Assembly: GCF_000425805.1 (NCBI RefSeq)
Contig: NZ_KE384457.1
Span: forward strand, 62,001 to 126,000
DNA length: 64,000 nt
Direction: 5' to 3'
From: Pseudomonas vranovensis DSM 16006
Lineage (GTDB): Bacteria > Pseudomonadota > Gammaproteobacteria > Pseudomonadales > Pseudomonadaceae
Numbering within the stretch: the stretch's first letter is position 1; every line of letters begins with the position of its first letter. Both the position numbers and the translations under genes were made by a program. Of this stretch, positions 44,983-56,230 are shown one piece after another. The notes under the pieces were generated by a model. That model saw only the letters and a program-made list of their open reading frames with translations. It was not told the origin of the DNA and searched no databases.

Positions 44983-46953
44983 TCAGCGCCCCGCGACCAG
45001 GCGTGCCTCGCACGCTTCAAGCGCCGACAGCGGGCCGCTGAGCAACACCGCATCGCCGGCATGCAAGCAGGTGCCGGCGTTCACTGCCACTTCTTCACCG
45101 TTGCGCTGCACTGCCTGCAACTCGACTCCCAGTTGCTCAAGGTCCAGTTCGGTCAGCGCCCGTCCGCAGGCATAGGCATCGGCCCCCAGGTTCACGGCAT
45201 GCATCATGGCCTTGGGTTGACCTTCGCTGTCCACCGGGCTGGTCTGGGCGCCGTGGTAAAAGGCCTGGAGCATGCGATAGCGGGTCTGGCGCACCTCGTC
45301 GATACGCTGCTGGACATGTTCCATTGGCAGGCCGAGCATGACCAGTGCGTGCGAGGCCAGCATCAGGCTCGATTCGAGCAGCTCTGGCACCACGGCGGTC
45401 GCCCCGGCGGCACGCAACTCTTCGCGCTGGCTGTCGTCGCGTGTGCGGACCAGGATCTGCACCTGCGGATGACGCTCTCGCGCCGCCTTGAGCACGCTCA
45501 TGGCGATATCGGTCTTGTCGACGGCGATCACCAGCAAGCGTGCGCGCTCCAGGCCGATGGCACTGAGCAGTTCGCCCCGGCGAGAATCGCCGTAATGCAC
45601 GCTGCTTTCGCCGGCCGCCGCTTCCTGGACGCGCACAGGGTCGTCGTCCAGGGCGATGAACGGGATATTTTCCCGGCGCAGGAAGCGACCGATCGACTGG
45701 CCCACACGACCGTAACCGCAGATCAGTACGTGGCCACTCATCGAGGCGCTCTGGGCCTCGATTTCTTCCAGGTGGACTTCCTGGTTCGGTTTTCGGTGCA
45801 AACGGGCAGCAATGCCAGGTGCGGCGCGCAGCATCAGGGGAGTCACTACCATCGAGCAGAATGTGGCCGCCAGCAACAAGTTGCCGATGGCCTCGGGCAA
45901 CAACTGGGTTTGCTGCATCTGCGCCATCAGGGCGAAACAGAACTCACCACCCTGGGCCAGGGCCAGGCCGCTGCGCCAGGCGGTCTCTGCATCGCTGCCG
46001 CGGATCCGCACCAGTGCGGCCACCACGACACCTTTGATCAGCAGCAGACCGAGCGTCAGTCCGAGGATTTCCAGGCCATGGGTGGCGAACAACTGCAGGT
46101 CGATCAGCATACCGATACTGACGAAGAACAAGCCCAGCAAGATGTCGCGGAACGGGCGGATATCCGCTTCGATCTGATGGCGATAGTTGCTCTCGCCCAA
46201 CAACATGCCGGCCAGGAACGCGCCCAGTGCAGGAGACAGGCCCAGCAGGTGGGTCAACCAGGCCGTCAGCAGCACGATGACCAGTGCCAGCAGCACGAAC
46301 AACTCCGCCGAATGGGAGCTGGCGACCTCATGGAACAGACGTGGCAGCAGCCAGCGACTGGCCAGTAGCAGGCCGATGAACAGCACCACGGTCTTTGCCA
46401 GGGTCAGCGGCAGCGCCCAGTACCAGGCCTGACCGCCGTCGCCGGCAAACACCGGCACCAGCGTCAGCAGCAGGACGGCAACCACATCCTGGAACAGCAA
46501 CACGCCAATGGCGTTCTGGCCATGGCTGCTGAAAATCTCGCCGAGGCTGGTCAATTCCTTGCTGACGATGGCGGTGGACGACAACGCAAGCCCGGCACCC
46601 AGCAGCAGTGCAGCATTTGCTGGCATGCCCAGCAAGGCCAGCAGGCCAGCCAGCAGCACCGCCGAACAGACTACCTGCAGGCTGCCCAGGCCAAACACGA
46701 CGTTGCGCAGGGCGAGCATTTTCGACAGGGAGAACTCAAGGCCCAGGGAAAACAGCAGGAACACCACGCCCATTTCCGCGAGGTCCGGCAGCTCTTCGCT
46801 TTCGTTGACCCAGTTCAGGGCGGTAGGGCCGACAAACAGGCCGACGCACAGGTAACCCAATACCGGCGGCAATTTCAGTCGTCTGAAGAAGGCAATGACG
46901 ACCAGTGACGAGGCCAGGATGATTAACAGGTTGGCGAACACAAAACACTCCAT
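44983..46953 (-). CDS. monovalent cation:proton antiporter, CPA2 family (KefB/YbaL-like)
   Basis: 656 residues. About 12 helices form the Na+/H+ exchanger domain (residues 1-385). They are followed by a cytoplasmic TrkA-N (Rossmann, LICGYGRVGQSIGRFL) and a TrkA-C domain, the KefB/KefC architecture. It likely exchanges K+ or Na+ for H+ under NAD(H) or related control. ATG 46953 is preferred over an upstream TTG at 46989 for the family N-terminus MECFVFANLLIILASS. No KefG/KefF-like ancillary gene is adjacent. Confidence 0.93.
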   Translation of the reverse strand: MECFVFANLLIILASSLVVIAFFRRLKLPPVLGYLCVGLFVGPTALNWVNESEELPDLAEMGVVFLLFSLGLEFSLSKMLALRNVVFGLGSLQVVCSAVLLAGLLALLGMPANAALLLGAGLALSSTAIVSKELTSLGEIFSSHGQNAIGVLLFQDVVAVLLLTLVPVFAGDGGQAWYWALPLTLAKTVVLFIGLLLASRWLLPRLFHEVASSHSAELFVLLALVIVLLTAWLTHLLGLSPALGAFLAGMLLGESNYRHQIEADIRPFRDILLGLFFVSIGMLIDLQLFATHGLEILGLTLGLLLIKGVVVAALVRIRGSDAETAWRSGLALAQGGEFCFALMAQMQQTQLLPEAIGNLLLAATFCSMVVTPLMLRAAPGIAARLHRKPNQEVHLEEIEAQSASMSGHVLICGYGRVGQSIGRFLRRENIPFIALDDDPVRVQEAAAGESSVHYGDSRRGELLSAIGLERARLLVIAVDKTDIAMSVLKAARERHPQVQILVRTRDDSQREELRAAGATAVVPELLESSLMLASHALVMLGLPMEHVQQRIDEVRQTRYRMLQAFYHGAQTSPVDSEGQPKAMMHAVNLGADAYACGRALTELDLEQLGVELQAVQRNGEEVAVNAGTCLHAGDAVLLSGPLSALEACEARLVAGR

Positions 46954-47118
46954 GTAGGAAAGCGGCAAAAAACCAGTAAGTCTGAACAATAGTCGCTGTT
47001 CGAGGGCTGACCTGGATCAGGGGACTGGAAGTCATTCATGGTCTTGGCCTCCTGCTCGACGGTCACGGGCAGCGGACCTAGAATAATGAATCTTTGTAAC
47101 TCTTGCCGGTACCTGTAG

Positions 47119-47355
47119 ATGCCTCCTGAATGCCAATTGTTCGGTACCCTCGGTTGCCACCTGTGTGAAGTGGCCGAAGCCGTGTTGATGCCTTTTGTCG
47201 AGCACGGCCTGCTGGTCGAGCTGGTCGACATTGCCGATGACGAGTCTCAGGTCGAACGCTACGGTCTGAGGATTCCGGTGTTGCGTCGCTGCGACACCGG
47301 GGCCGAGTTGAACTGGCCGTTCGACGCCGAGCAGGTGGTGGCCTTCTTGCGGTGA
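47119..47355 (+). CDS. glutaredoxin-like protein (DUF836)
   Basis: A 78-residue thioredoxin-fold protein with a redox pair CHLC at residues 13-16 (GTLGCHLCEVAEAVL), a cis-proline region in IPVLRRCD and a C-terminal helix. DUF836 proteins are short glutaredoxins whose partners are unknown. Divergent from the CPA2 antiporter gene. No strong ribosome-binding site is seen before the ATG. Confidence 0.87.
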   Translation: MPPECQLFGTLGCHLCEVAEAVLMPFVEHGLLVELVDIADDESQVERYGLRIPVLRRCDTGAELNWPFDAEQVVAFLR

Positions 47356-47448
47356 AGTAGCCGCACGTGGGGAGCGTTTCCTGTCGTGCATGACAGGGGG
47401 GGGGCATGGACAATCCTGGCTTTGCAATCGCATGCCAAGGAGCGGGCC

Positions 47449-47880
47449 ATGTACTTGAGTGAACACTTCACGCTGGCTGAGATGACGGTGTCGGAGACGG
47501 CAGCGCGTCGGGGCCTCGACAATTCACCCTCCCCGCAGATCATGGCCAACCTTCGTCGGTTGTGCGCCTTTCTCGAACGCGTACGGCTGCTGCACGGCAA
47601 GCCAGTACTGGTCAGCAGTGGCTATCGCAGTGTCGAACTGAACAGTGCCCTGGGCGGGACGCCCGGGAGTGCGCATACCCGGGGCCTGGCCGCGGATATC
47701 AATGTACCGGGCGTCACACCGGCAGCGTTGGCGCGAAGCGTGGCCGACAGCCGGCTGATGTTCGATCAACTGATTCTCGAATACGACCAGTGGGTACACA
47801 TCGGCCTTGGCGATGCGCAGCAGCGTCGGCAATTGCTGACGATCCGCCGCGGTACCGGTTATCTTCCCGGCGTGGTCTGA
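47449..47880 (+). CDS. peptidase M15 family D-Ala-D-Ala carboxypeptidase-like protein
   Basis: 143 residues from ATG 47449, with AAGGAG 8 bases upstream. The Zn-peptidase motifs of Peptidase_M15_3 are complete: SSGYRS (56-61), SAHTRGLAADI with His76 and Asp83, catalytic Glu111 in LILEYDQW and the third ligand His117 in VHIGL. There is no signal peptide, membrane helix or lipobox, so the product is cytoplasmic unless released by a holin. Relatives include phage endolysins. It lies 41 bases before a LexA box and the unknown gene that follows it. Confidence 0.9.
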   Translation: MYLSEHFTLAEMTVSETAARRGLDNSPSPQIMANLRRLCAFLERVRLLHGKPVLVSSGYRSVELNSALGGTPGSAHTRGLAADINVPGVTPAALARSVADSRLMFDQLILEYDQWVHIGLGDAQQRRQLLTIRRGTGYLPGVV

Positions 47881-47921
47881 CAGGCGCTGGCTGATTGACG
47901 CGACAGGCATCTCTGAATATG

Positions 47922-47937
47922 CTGTATATAAACACAG
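47922..47937 (+). promoter_or_regulatory. LexA (SOS) box
   Basis: CTGTATATAAACACAG: CTG-N10-CAG with an A/T-rich spacer starting TATATA, very close to the gamma-proteobacterial LexA consensus CTGTATATATATACAG. It lies 36-51 bases before the ATG of the gene at 47973 on the same strand, the expected place for a repressed promoter. Read from sequence; LexA binding is inferred. Confidence 0.8.
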
Positions 47938-47972
47938 TATATGGGGTGGCGTTTACCCCGAGGGTCCGGATC

Positions 47973-48284
47973 ATGGTCAATGTCGAACAACTGAAATACA
48001 CCGTCAATCGCATGTCCACCGAGGTGGTGAGCGAGGCGGTGCTGGAGTTGCGCCTCGATGGCCTGGTGCTGGAGGGCAAGACGCCGTTCAACAAACTGCA
48101 TTTCAACACCTGCTTTGCCGAGATCGAAGCCTTGTTCCAGCGTGCCGGGTTTCACCGGCCGCTGGATGTGGTGGGGTACCAGGGGCTTATCTATGCCTTG
48201 TATGACCCAGGCCGCTGGGACGCTGTCGACGTACTGCGCTGGCTCAAGGAGTTCGTCGAGGCGGCGGCACCCCAGGCTGGCTGA
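47973..48284 (+). CDS. unknown protein, probably SOS-regulated
   Basis: 103 residues from ATG 47973 (MVNVEQLKYTVNRMSTEVVSEA). The frame opens earlier at 47895, but the LexA box lies inside that extension, so transcription must start later. A GAGGG lies about 10 bases before this ATG. The protein is a mix of helices and short strands (GLVLEGKTPFNKLHFNTCFAEIEALFQ) without membrane segment or known motif. I do not recognise it. It stands alone between the M15 peptidase and the pseudouridine synthase. Confidence 0.8.
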   Translation: MVNVEQLKYTVNRMSTEVVSEAVLELRLDGLVLEGKTPFNKLHFNTCFAEIEALFQRAGFHRPLDVVGYQGLIYALYDPGRWDAVDVLRWLKEFVEAAAPQAG

Positions 48285-48304
48285 GGCGCCGGGCATGCGG
48301 GATA

Positions 48305-49222
48305 ATGCCCGACCAATCCGTCACGAGCGTTTCCATGGCCACTGCCCCTTTCGATCCGGCCCAGCACCAAGCCAGCACGGTCTGCCTGCCACCTGGCAAC
48401 TGGGAGACGGTGCTCGATTGCCTGAGCGACCATTTCAAAGCCATTGGGCGCGAGCAATGGCTTGATCGTATCGCCCGCGGACGGGTGCTGGATGCCCAGG
48501 GGGAGCCGATCGCGGTGACACTGGCCTACAAGCCTGGGTTGCGCATCCACTATTTTCGCGAAGTGCCCAACGAGAAGCCGATCCCGGTTGTAGAGCAGAT
48601 CCTGCACGTCGATGAGCACCTGGTGGTCGCGGACAAACCCCATTTCCTGCCGGTCACCCCGACGGGCGAGTATGTCGAGCACACCTTGTTGCGCCGCCTG
48701 ATCCGTCGCCTGGGCAACCCCAACCTGGTGCCCCTGCATCGCATTGACCGGCACACCGCCGGGCTCGTGTTGTTTTCCGCCAATCCGCAGAGTCGCTCGG
48801 CCTACCAGTCGTTGTTCCCCAATCGCCAGATCGACAAGCGTTACCAGGCCATTGCCCGGGCGTTGCCTGAGCTCGAGTTTCCACGGGTGCACAAAAGCCG
48901 CATGGTCAATGGCGAGCCGTTCTTTCGCATGCAGGAAGTCGAAGGGCAGAGCAATAGCGAGACCCTCGCCGAGGTACTGGAGAAGCACGGCGAGCTTTGG
49001 CGATACGGCTTGTCACCGGTCACCGGCAAGACCCACCAGTTGCGCGTCCACATGACTGCGCTGGGGGCGAGTATCTGCAATGATCCGTTCTACCCGCAGG
49101 TGGTCCACCAGCCGGACGACTACAGCAGGCCATTGAAGCTGCTTGCCCATAGCCTGCGCTTCAAGGACCCACTCAGTGGCGCAGAACGCTATTTTGAAAG
49201 TCGGCTGACACTCGACTGGTAA
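48305..49222 (+). CDS. RluA-family pseudouridine synthase
   Basis: A 305-residue enzyme with the RluA catalytic motif HRIDRHTAGLVLFS (145-158; Asp148 is the nucleophile). The later TGKTHQLRVHMTALG block is also conserved. It has no S4 domain but an N-terminal extension of about 90 residues. Isomerises uridine to pseudouridine in rRNA or tRNA; the exact site cannot be read from sequence. An in-frame ATG at 48335 is an alternative start. A strong terminator follows. Confidence 0.92.
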   Translation: MPDQSVTSVSMATAPFDPAQHQASTVCLPPGNWETVLDCLSDHFKAIGREQWLDRIARGRVLDAQGEPIAVTLAYKPGLRIHYFREVPNEKPIPVVEQILHVDEHLVVADKPHFLPVTPTGEYVEHTLLRRLIRRLGNPNLVPLHRIDRHTAGLVLFSANPQSRSAYQSLFPNRQIDKRYQAIARALPELEFPRVHKSRMVNGEPFFRMQEVEGQSNSETLAEVLEKHGELWRYGLSPVTGKTHQLRVHMTALGASICNDPFYPQVVHQPDDYSRPLKLLAHSLRFKDPLSGAERYFESRLTLDW

Positions 49223-49230
49223 GGCAGGAA

Positions 49231-49264
49231 ACGGCGCACCCGGTACCGGGTGCGCCGTTTTTTT
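49231..49264. terminator. intrinsic terminator after the pseudouridine synthase gene
   Basis: Perfect 28-base palindrome with 14-base arms ACGGCGCACCCGGT / ACCGGGTGCGCCGT (49231-49258), running into a T-run on the right. The same stem can serve the convergent Aer gene whose stop is at 49264. Confidence 0.93.
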
Positions 49265-50829
49265 CAGCGGTTGAAGCGTTCTACCAGTGAGTACTGGCTG
49301 GTGGCGGTTCGAGTCAGCTCTTCACTGAGCAGCGCCGAATGCTGGGCCTGCTCGGAGGTCTGGTCCGCCAACTCGGCAATGGTGCTGATATTGCGGCTGA
49401 TCTCGTCGGCCACCGCCGTCTGCTCTTCGGTCGCGGCGGCAATCTGGGTGGCCATGTCGGTAATGTTGGCCACTGCTTCGCTGATACCGACCAAGGCCTG
49501 GTCGGCTTCCATTACCCGCGCCACGCCTTCCTCGGCCTGGCGATGGCCGGCCTCCATGGTCTGCACGGCATTGGTGGCGGTCTGCTGCAGTTTGGCGATC
49601 AGGTTATGAATCTGCCCGGTAGACTCGGCGGTGCGTTGGGCCAGTTGGCGAACCTCATCGGCTACCACGGCAAAGCCTCGGCCCATCTCGCCGGCGCGGG
49701 CCGCTTCGATGGCCGCATTGAGTGCCAGCAGATTGGTCTGATCGGCAATGCCTTTGATCACATCGACCACGCCACCGATTTCATCGCTGTCGCGGGCCAG
49801 TTGGGTCACGGTCAGGCCGGTTTCGCCCACGGCAGCCGACAGCCGCTGGATGGCATCACGGGTCTCGCCGGCGATGTCGCGCCCGCGCCCAGTCAGGCGA
49901 TTGGCTTCCTGTGTGGCATCGGCTGTGCGCTGAACGTGATTGGCCACTTCCTGGGTGGTGGCGGCCATTTGGTTGACTGCAGCAGCGACCTGTTCGGTCT
50001 CGACTCGTTGACGCTCCAGGCCCGACGAGCTGTTATGGGCCAGGGTATCGGATTGCCGCGCCTGTTCGTTGAGGTGCTCGGCGGTGTCCTGCAGGCGGGT
50101 CAGGCAGGTCTTCATGCGTGCATCCTGGCTGAGCATTGCCATTTCCAGGCGGGCCTGGACTCCACGGCTGTCTGTGTACATCTGCGCGATGAGTGGGTCG
50201 GAGGTGGTCTGTTCGGCCAGGCGCAGCAGGCGTTTGAGGCCGCGCTGTTGCCAGCTCAAGCCCAGCAGGCCGAGTGGCACCGACAGGGCAGCAGCCAGGG
50301 CGAAGCCCCAGGAATGCCCCAGCCAACTGCCGATCAGGAAACCAACCTGGCTGACCAGAATAAACGGCAACCAGTCCTGCACCACCGGCAGCCATTTATC
50401 GCGACGCGGAATCGCCGACTTGCCCTGGTTGATGCGCTGGTACAGGGCTTCGCCCCGGCGGATCTGTTCGGCCGTGGGTTTGACCCGCACCGACTCGAAG
50501 CCCACCACCTGATTGTTCTCGAACACCGGCGTGACGTAGGCGTTGACCCAATAGTGGTCGCCATTCTTGCAGCGGTTCTTGACGATGCCCATCCATGGCA
50601 AGCCTTGCTTGAGCGTGGCCCACATGTGCGCAAACACGGCAGGTGGCACATCCGGGTGGCGCACCAGGTTGTGCGGCGCGCGCATCAGCTCCTCGCGGGA
50701 AAAACCGCTGATCTCGACAAAGGCATCGTTGCAATAGGTGATCACACCTTTGGCATCGGTAGTGGAGATCAAGCGTTGTTGAGCAGGGAAAGTCCGTTCG
50801 CGCTGGGTAATCGGCTGGTTGTTACGCAT
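49264..50829 (-). CDS. aer: Aer-type PAS methyl-accepting chemotaxis protein
   Basis: 521 residues from ATG 50829. An N-terminal PAS domain (about 15-120: ITYCNDAFVEISGFSREEL) probably holds FAD, followed by a short central membrane hairpin (about 150-190) and a signalling domain (about 265-520) with the conserved tip GIADQTNLLALNAAIEAARAGEMG. No large periplasmic domain is present, as in aerotaxis transducers. Energy or oxygen taxis is the usual role; P. putida-type Aer2 has this size. A TTG further upstream (50847) is not preferred. Confidence 0.93.
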   Translation of the reverse strand: MRNNQPITQRERTFPAQQRLISTTDAKGVITYCNDAFVEISGFSREELMRAPHNLVRHPDVPPAVFAHMWATLKQGLPWMGIVKNRCKNGDHYWVNAYVTPVFENNQVVGFESVRVKPTAEQIRRGEALYQRINQGKSAIPRRDKWLPVVQDWLPFILVSQVGFLIGSWLGHSWGFALAAALSVPLGLLGLSWQQRGLKRLLRLAEQTTSDPLIAQMYTDSRGVQARLEMAMLSQDARMKTCLTRLQDTAEHLNEQARQSDTLAHNSSSGLERQRVETEQVAAAVNQMAATTQEVANHVQRTADATQEANRLTGRGRDIAGETRDAIQRLSAAVGETGLTVTQLARDSDEIGGVVDVIKGIADQTNLLALNAAIEAARAGEMGRGFAVVADEVRQLAQRTAESTGQIHNLIAKLQQTATNAVQTMEAGHRQAEEGVARVMEADQALVGISEAVANITDMATQIAAATEEQTAVADEISRNISTIAELADQTSEQAQHSALLSEELTRTATSQYSLVERFNR

Positions 50830-50904
50830 AAGCTGTTCAATCCGCAAGGCTTTCGAGGGGTATCGGCAGCGTGGAGGTTTTGTTGAATGAATATTTGCAG
50901 TTCG

Positions 50905-51678
50905 TCACGGTTTCAACAGGGGGTAGGTGAAGCCGACGAAGTGGCTCAGGTTAAGCGCGAAATGGCAGAGCACGGCGGCATACAGCCCACCCTGACGATA
51001 GGCCAGGCCGTAGCCAAGGCCTGCCAGGGTTGCCAGCAGCACCCACTGCCAGCCAGCACCCAGGTGAGCAATACCGAATATGCCGCTGGCCAGCAGTAGC
51101 GCCAGGGTGCGGTGGTGCAGCAGGCGTTCGAGCCCGCCCTGGATGTACCCGCGAAACAGCAGCTCTTCGGTCAAGCTGACCAGTAGCAGGTTATTCAGCG
51201 CCCAGATCCAGGTTTGCTCGGGCCATTTGGGCGCCCAGGCCACAATGCCCAGTAGCCAGGCACCGCCCAGGCACACGGCGATGATCGTCGCCAGCGTCAG
51301 GGCCAGGCCCGCCGCTGGGCGTTTGCCGCCGATACCCAGCACCCAGGGGCAGGCCAGCAGGAGCCAGAAACCGATCAAGGGTTTGTCCAGGTTCAGGTGC
51401 ATGGAGAACGGCAGGGCACCATCGCTGAAAACAGCCTTGTCGATCACCTTGGCACCCTGGAAACCCGGAACCCAGTGCAGGGCCAGGCTCAGTGCCAGCA
51501 ATATGAACAGGGCGTGGCCGAGTGACTGTTGCCAGCGGACGGAGCGGTTCGCCAGCAGCCCGGCTCCTGCCAGGGCGACCAGGCCAGGCACGGCATGCAG
51601 GCCAAGGCTGCCGTGTGCAAGTGCAACGGCGTAGCCCAGGCCTAGCATGGCCAGTCCGATTCCTTGCGAGACAAGCAT
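50905..51678 (-). CDS. CPBP family intramembrane metalloprotease
   Basis: A 257-residue membrane protein with about eight helices and the three CPBP/Abi motifs: EELLFRG (Glu-Glu-x3-Arg), FGIAHLG and HFALNL near the C-terminus. These are glutamate/histidine intramembrane proteases, also found in bacteriocin self-immunity and prenyl-protein processing. No bacteriocin genes are near. It follows the Aer gene in the same direction of reading but 75 bases apart. Substrate unknown. Confidence 0.9.
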   Translation of the reverse strand: MLVSQGIGLAMLGLGYAVALAHGSLGLHAVPGLVALAGAGLLANRSVRWQQSLGHALFILLALSLALHWVPGFQGAKVIDKAVFSDGALPFSMHLNLDKPLIGFWLLLACPWVLGIGGKRPAAGLALTLATIIAVCLGGAWLLGIVAWAPKWPEQTWIWALNNLLLVSLTEELLFRGYIQGGLERLLHHRTLALLLASGIFGIAHLGAGWQWVLLATLAGLGYGLAYRQGGLYAAVLCHFALNLSHFVGFTYPLLKP

Positions 51679-51800
51679 GTAGATTCCTTTGGCAGTGAAG
51701 ACCTGATGCTTACGACTCCCTGGGCGCCAACCAGGACACGTTCATCGGCCATGCCAAGGACCGGGCGCGCCGCCATGCTGGCCGGCGTCCCAGCGAAGAA

Positions 51801-51824
51801 GGCCCGGCCGTCGTGGGCCGGGCC
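51801..51824 (-). terminator. hairpin after acnA
   Basis: GGCCCGGC (51801-51808) pairs with GCCGGGCC (51817-51824) around 8 bases, just beyond the acnA stop; on the minus strand it is followed by TTCTT. A moderately good terminator. Confidence 0.7.
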
Positions 51825-51830
51825 GTTGTT

Positions 51831-54572
<2,742 letters not shown>

Positions 54573-54825
54573 TTCCAACTCCTTCTGCGCCGGTGATCGG
54601 CAATCTTCCCTGCAGTCGCCGATTCACCGCCTCTGTGACGGTCCGCACGGCACGGACCTGGCTGAGCGGTCAGGTTAGCCCTGTTTGGCGGGCCTGACCA
54701 AGTACTGGACCGGCGGGGCGTGTCGCAGGTTCCGAACTTCCTTTATCATTCGCCGATTTACCGGCGCTGTGAATTGCGCCCGGTCAGGGTTGGGGTGTTT
54801 GGCCGCCAACCGTTCTGGAGTGAAG

Positions 54826-55890
54826 ATGAATACCCTGTTTATGCATTGCCGGCCCGGTTTCGAGGGCGAAGTGTGTTCCGAAATCGCCGACCATGCCGCG
54901 CGGTTGAACGTCGCCGGCTACGCCAAGGCCAAGCCACAGAGTGCTTGTGCCGAATTCATCTGCAACGATGCCGAAGGCACCGAGCGCTTGATGCGTGAAC
55001 TGCACTTCAGCCAGTTGATCTTCCCTCGGCAGTGGGCCCGTGGTGCCTACATCGAGCTGCCGGAAACCGACCGTATCAGCGTGTTGCTGGAATCCCTGGG
55101 CGATTACCCGGTGTGTGGCAGCCTGTGGCTGGAAGTCATGGACACCAACGACGGCAAAGAGCTTTCGACGTTCTGCCGCAAGTTCGAGGTGCCGTTGCGC
55201 AAGGCCCTGAGCAAGGCCGGGCGCTTGGTCGACGACCCGAGCAAACCACGCCTGCTGCTGACCTTCGTCAGTGGCCGGCGAGTGTTTGTCGGCCTGGCGG
55301 CAGCTGACAACTCGGCGATGTGGCCGATGGGCATCCCGCGCTTGAAGTTCCCTCGCGAAGCGCCGAGCCGCTCGACCCTGAAACTGGAAGAGGCCTGGCA
55401 TCACTTCATTCCCCGTGATCAGTGGGAGGCGCGGCTGTCGGATGACATGACAGGCGTCGACCTCGGTGCAGCGCCGGGCGGCTGGACCTACCAGCTGGTC
55501 AAGCGCGGTATGTTGGTGACGGCCATTGATAACGGCCCGATGGCCGAGAGCCTGATGGATACCGGATTGGTCCAGCACCTGATGGCAGATGGCTTTACCT
55601 ACAAGCCCAGGCAGACGGTGGACTGGATGGTCTGCGACATCGTCGAAAAGCCGGCGCGCAGTGCAGCCCTGCTGGAAACCTGGTTGGGCGAAGGGCTGTG
55701 CCGTGAGGCGGTGGTCAACCTGAAGTTGCCGATGAAGCAGCGCTATGCCGAGGTACGGCGCTTGCTGGAGCGGATCGAGGAGGGTTTCAAGGCGCGCAAG
55801 GTCAAGGTGTCGATCGGCTGCAAGCAGCTGTACCACGACCGTGAAGAGGTCACCTGCCACCTGCGCCGCCTGGACCTCAAACCACGGTAG
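54826..55890 (+). CDS. rlmM: 23S rRNA 2'-O-ribose methyltransferase RlmM (Cm2498)
   Basis: 354 residues from ATG 54826, with GGAGTGAAG directly upstream; the frame opens earlier but without family likeness. N-terminal THUMP-like region and a C-terminal Rossmann methyltransferase with GVDLGAAPGGWTYQLVKRG (the SAM loop), then DWMVCDIVEKP and VVNLKLPMKQRYAEV. It methylates C2498 of 23S rRNA. Followed by a REPIN and tusA. Confidence 0.95.
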   Translation: MNTLFMHCRPGFEGEVCSEIADHAARLNVAGYAKAKPQSACAEFICNDAEGTERLMRELHFSQLIFPRQWARGAYIELPETDRISVLLESLGDYPVCGSLWLEVMDTNDGKELSTFCRKFEVPLRKALSKAGRLVDDPSKPRLLLTFVSGRRVFVGLAAADNSAMWPMGIPRLKFPREAPSRSTLKLEEAWHHFIPRDQWEARLSDDMTGVDLGAAPGGWTYQLVKRGMLVTAIDNGPMAESLMDTGLVQHLMADGFTYKPRQTVDWMVCDIVEKPARSAALLETWLGEGLCREAVVNLKLPMKQRYAEVRRLLERIEEGFKARKVKVSIGCKQLYHDREEVTCHLRRLDLKPR

Positions 55891-55957
55891 GAGCGGGCTT
55901 TCCCCGCGATGAGGCCAGTGATGCCCATGAAAATTGCGGGACAAGCCCGCTCCTACC
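55886..55957. repeat. REPIN: two REP elements in opposite orientation
   Basis: GGTAGGAGCGGGCTTTCCCCGCGAT (55886-55910) and its inverted partner TTGCGGGACAAGCCCGCTCCTACC (about 55934-55957), separated by about 23 bases. The outer parts can pair into a long hairpin, as typical of REPINs. The left element overlaps the last bases of rlmM. Confidence 0.88.
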
Positions 55958-55987
55958 GACAATAGCTGATTGTTTCCGGAGTTCTAC

Positions 55988-56230
55988 ATGACCGTTCTCA
56001 CCCCAGACGCAACCCTCGACGCCACTGGGCTCAACTGCCCGGAGCCTGTGATGATGCTGCACCAGCACGTGCGCGACCTGGCCGCTGGCGGCTTGCTCAA
56101 GGTGATCGCTACCGATCCGTCGACCCGTCGCGATATTCCCAAGTTCTGTGTGTTCCTGGGCCACGAGCTGGTCCAGCAACAGGAAGAAGCGGGCATCTAC
56201 CTGTACTGGATTCGCAAGAAAGCCGACTAA
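55988..56230 (+). CDS. tusA: sulfurtransferase TusA
   Basis: An 80-residue TusA with the cysteine motif DATGLNCPEPVMMLHQHVR (Cys17, followed by Pro-Glu-Pro). It carries sulfur as a persulfide for tRNA 2-thiouridine formation and other paths. ATG 55988 follows GGAG by 6 bases. The stop overlaps that of the convergent MATE gene by three bases. Confidence 0.94.
   Translation: MTVLTPDATLDATGLNCPEPVMMLHQHVRDLAAGGLLKVIATDPSTRRDIPKFCVFLGHELVQQQEEAGIYLYWIRKKAD

Noticed and set aside
47895..47972. Longer start for the unknown SOS-boxed gene
   Set aside because: The LexA box would lie inside the coding region, while a usable GAGGG precedes ATG 47973.
51679..51830. Possible gene remnant between the CPBP protease and acnA
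   Set aside because: Only short frames without similarity; the stretch is explained by the acnA terminator and the protease promoter.
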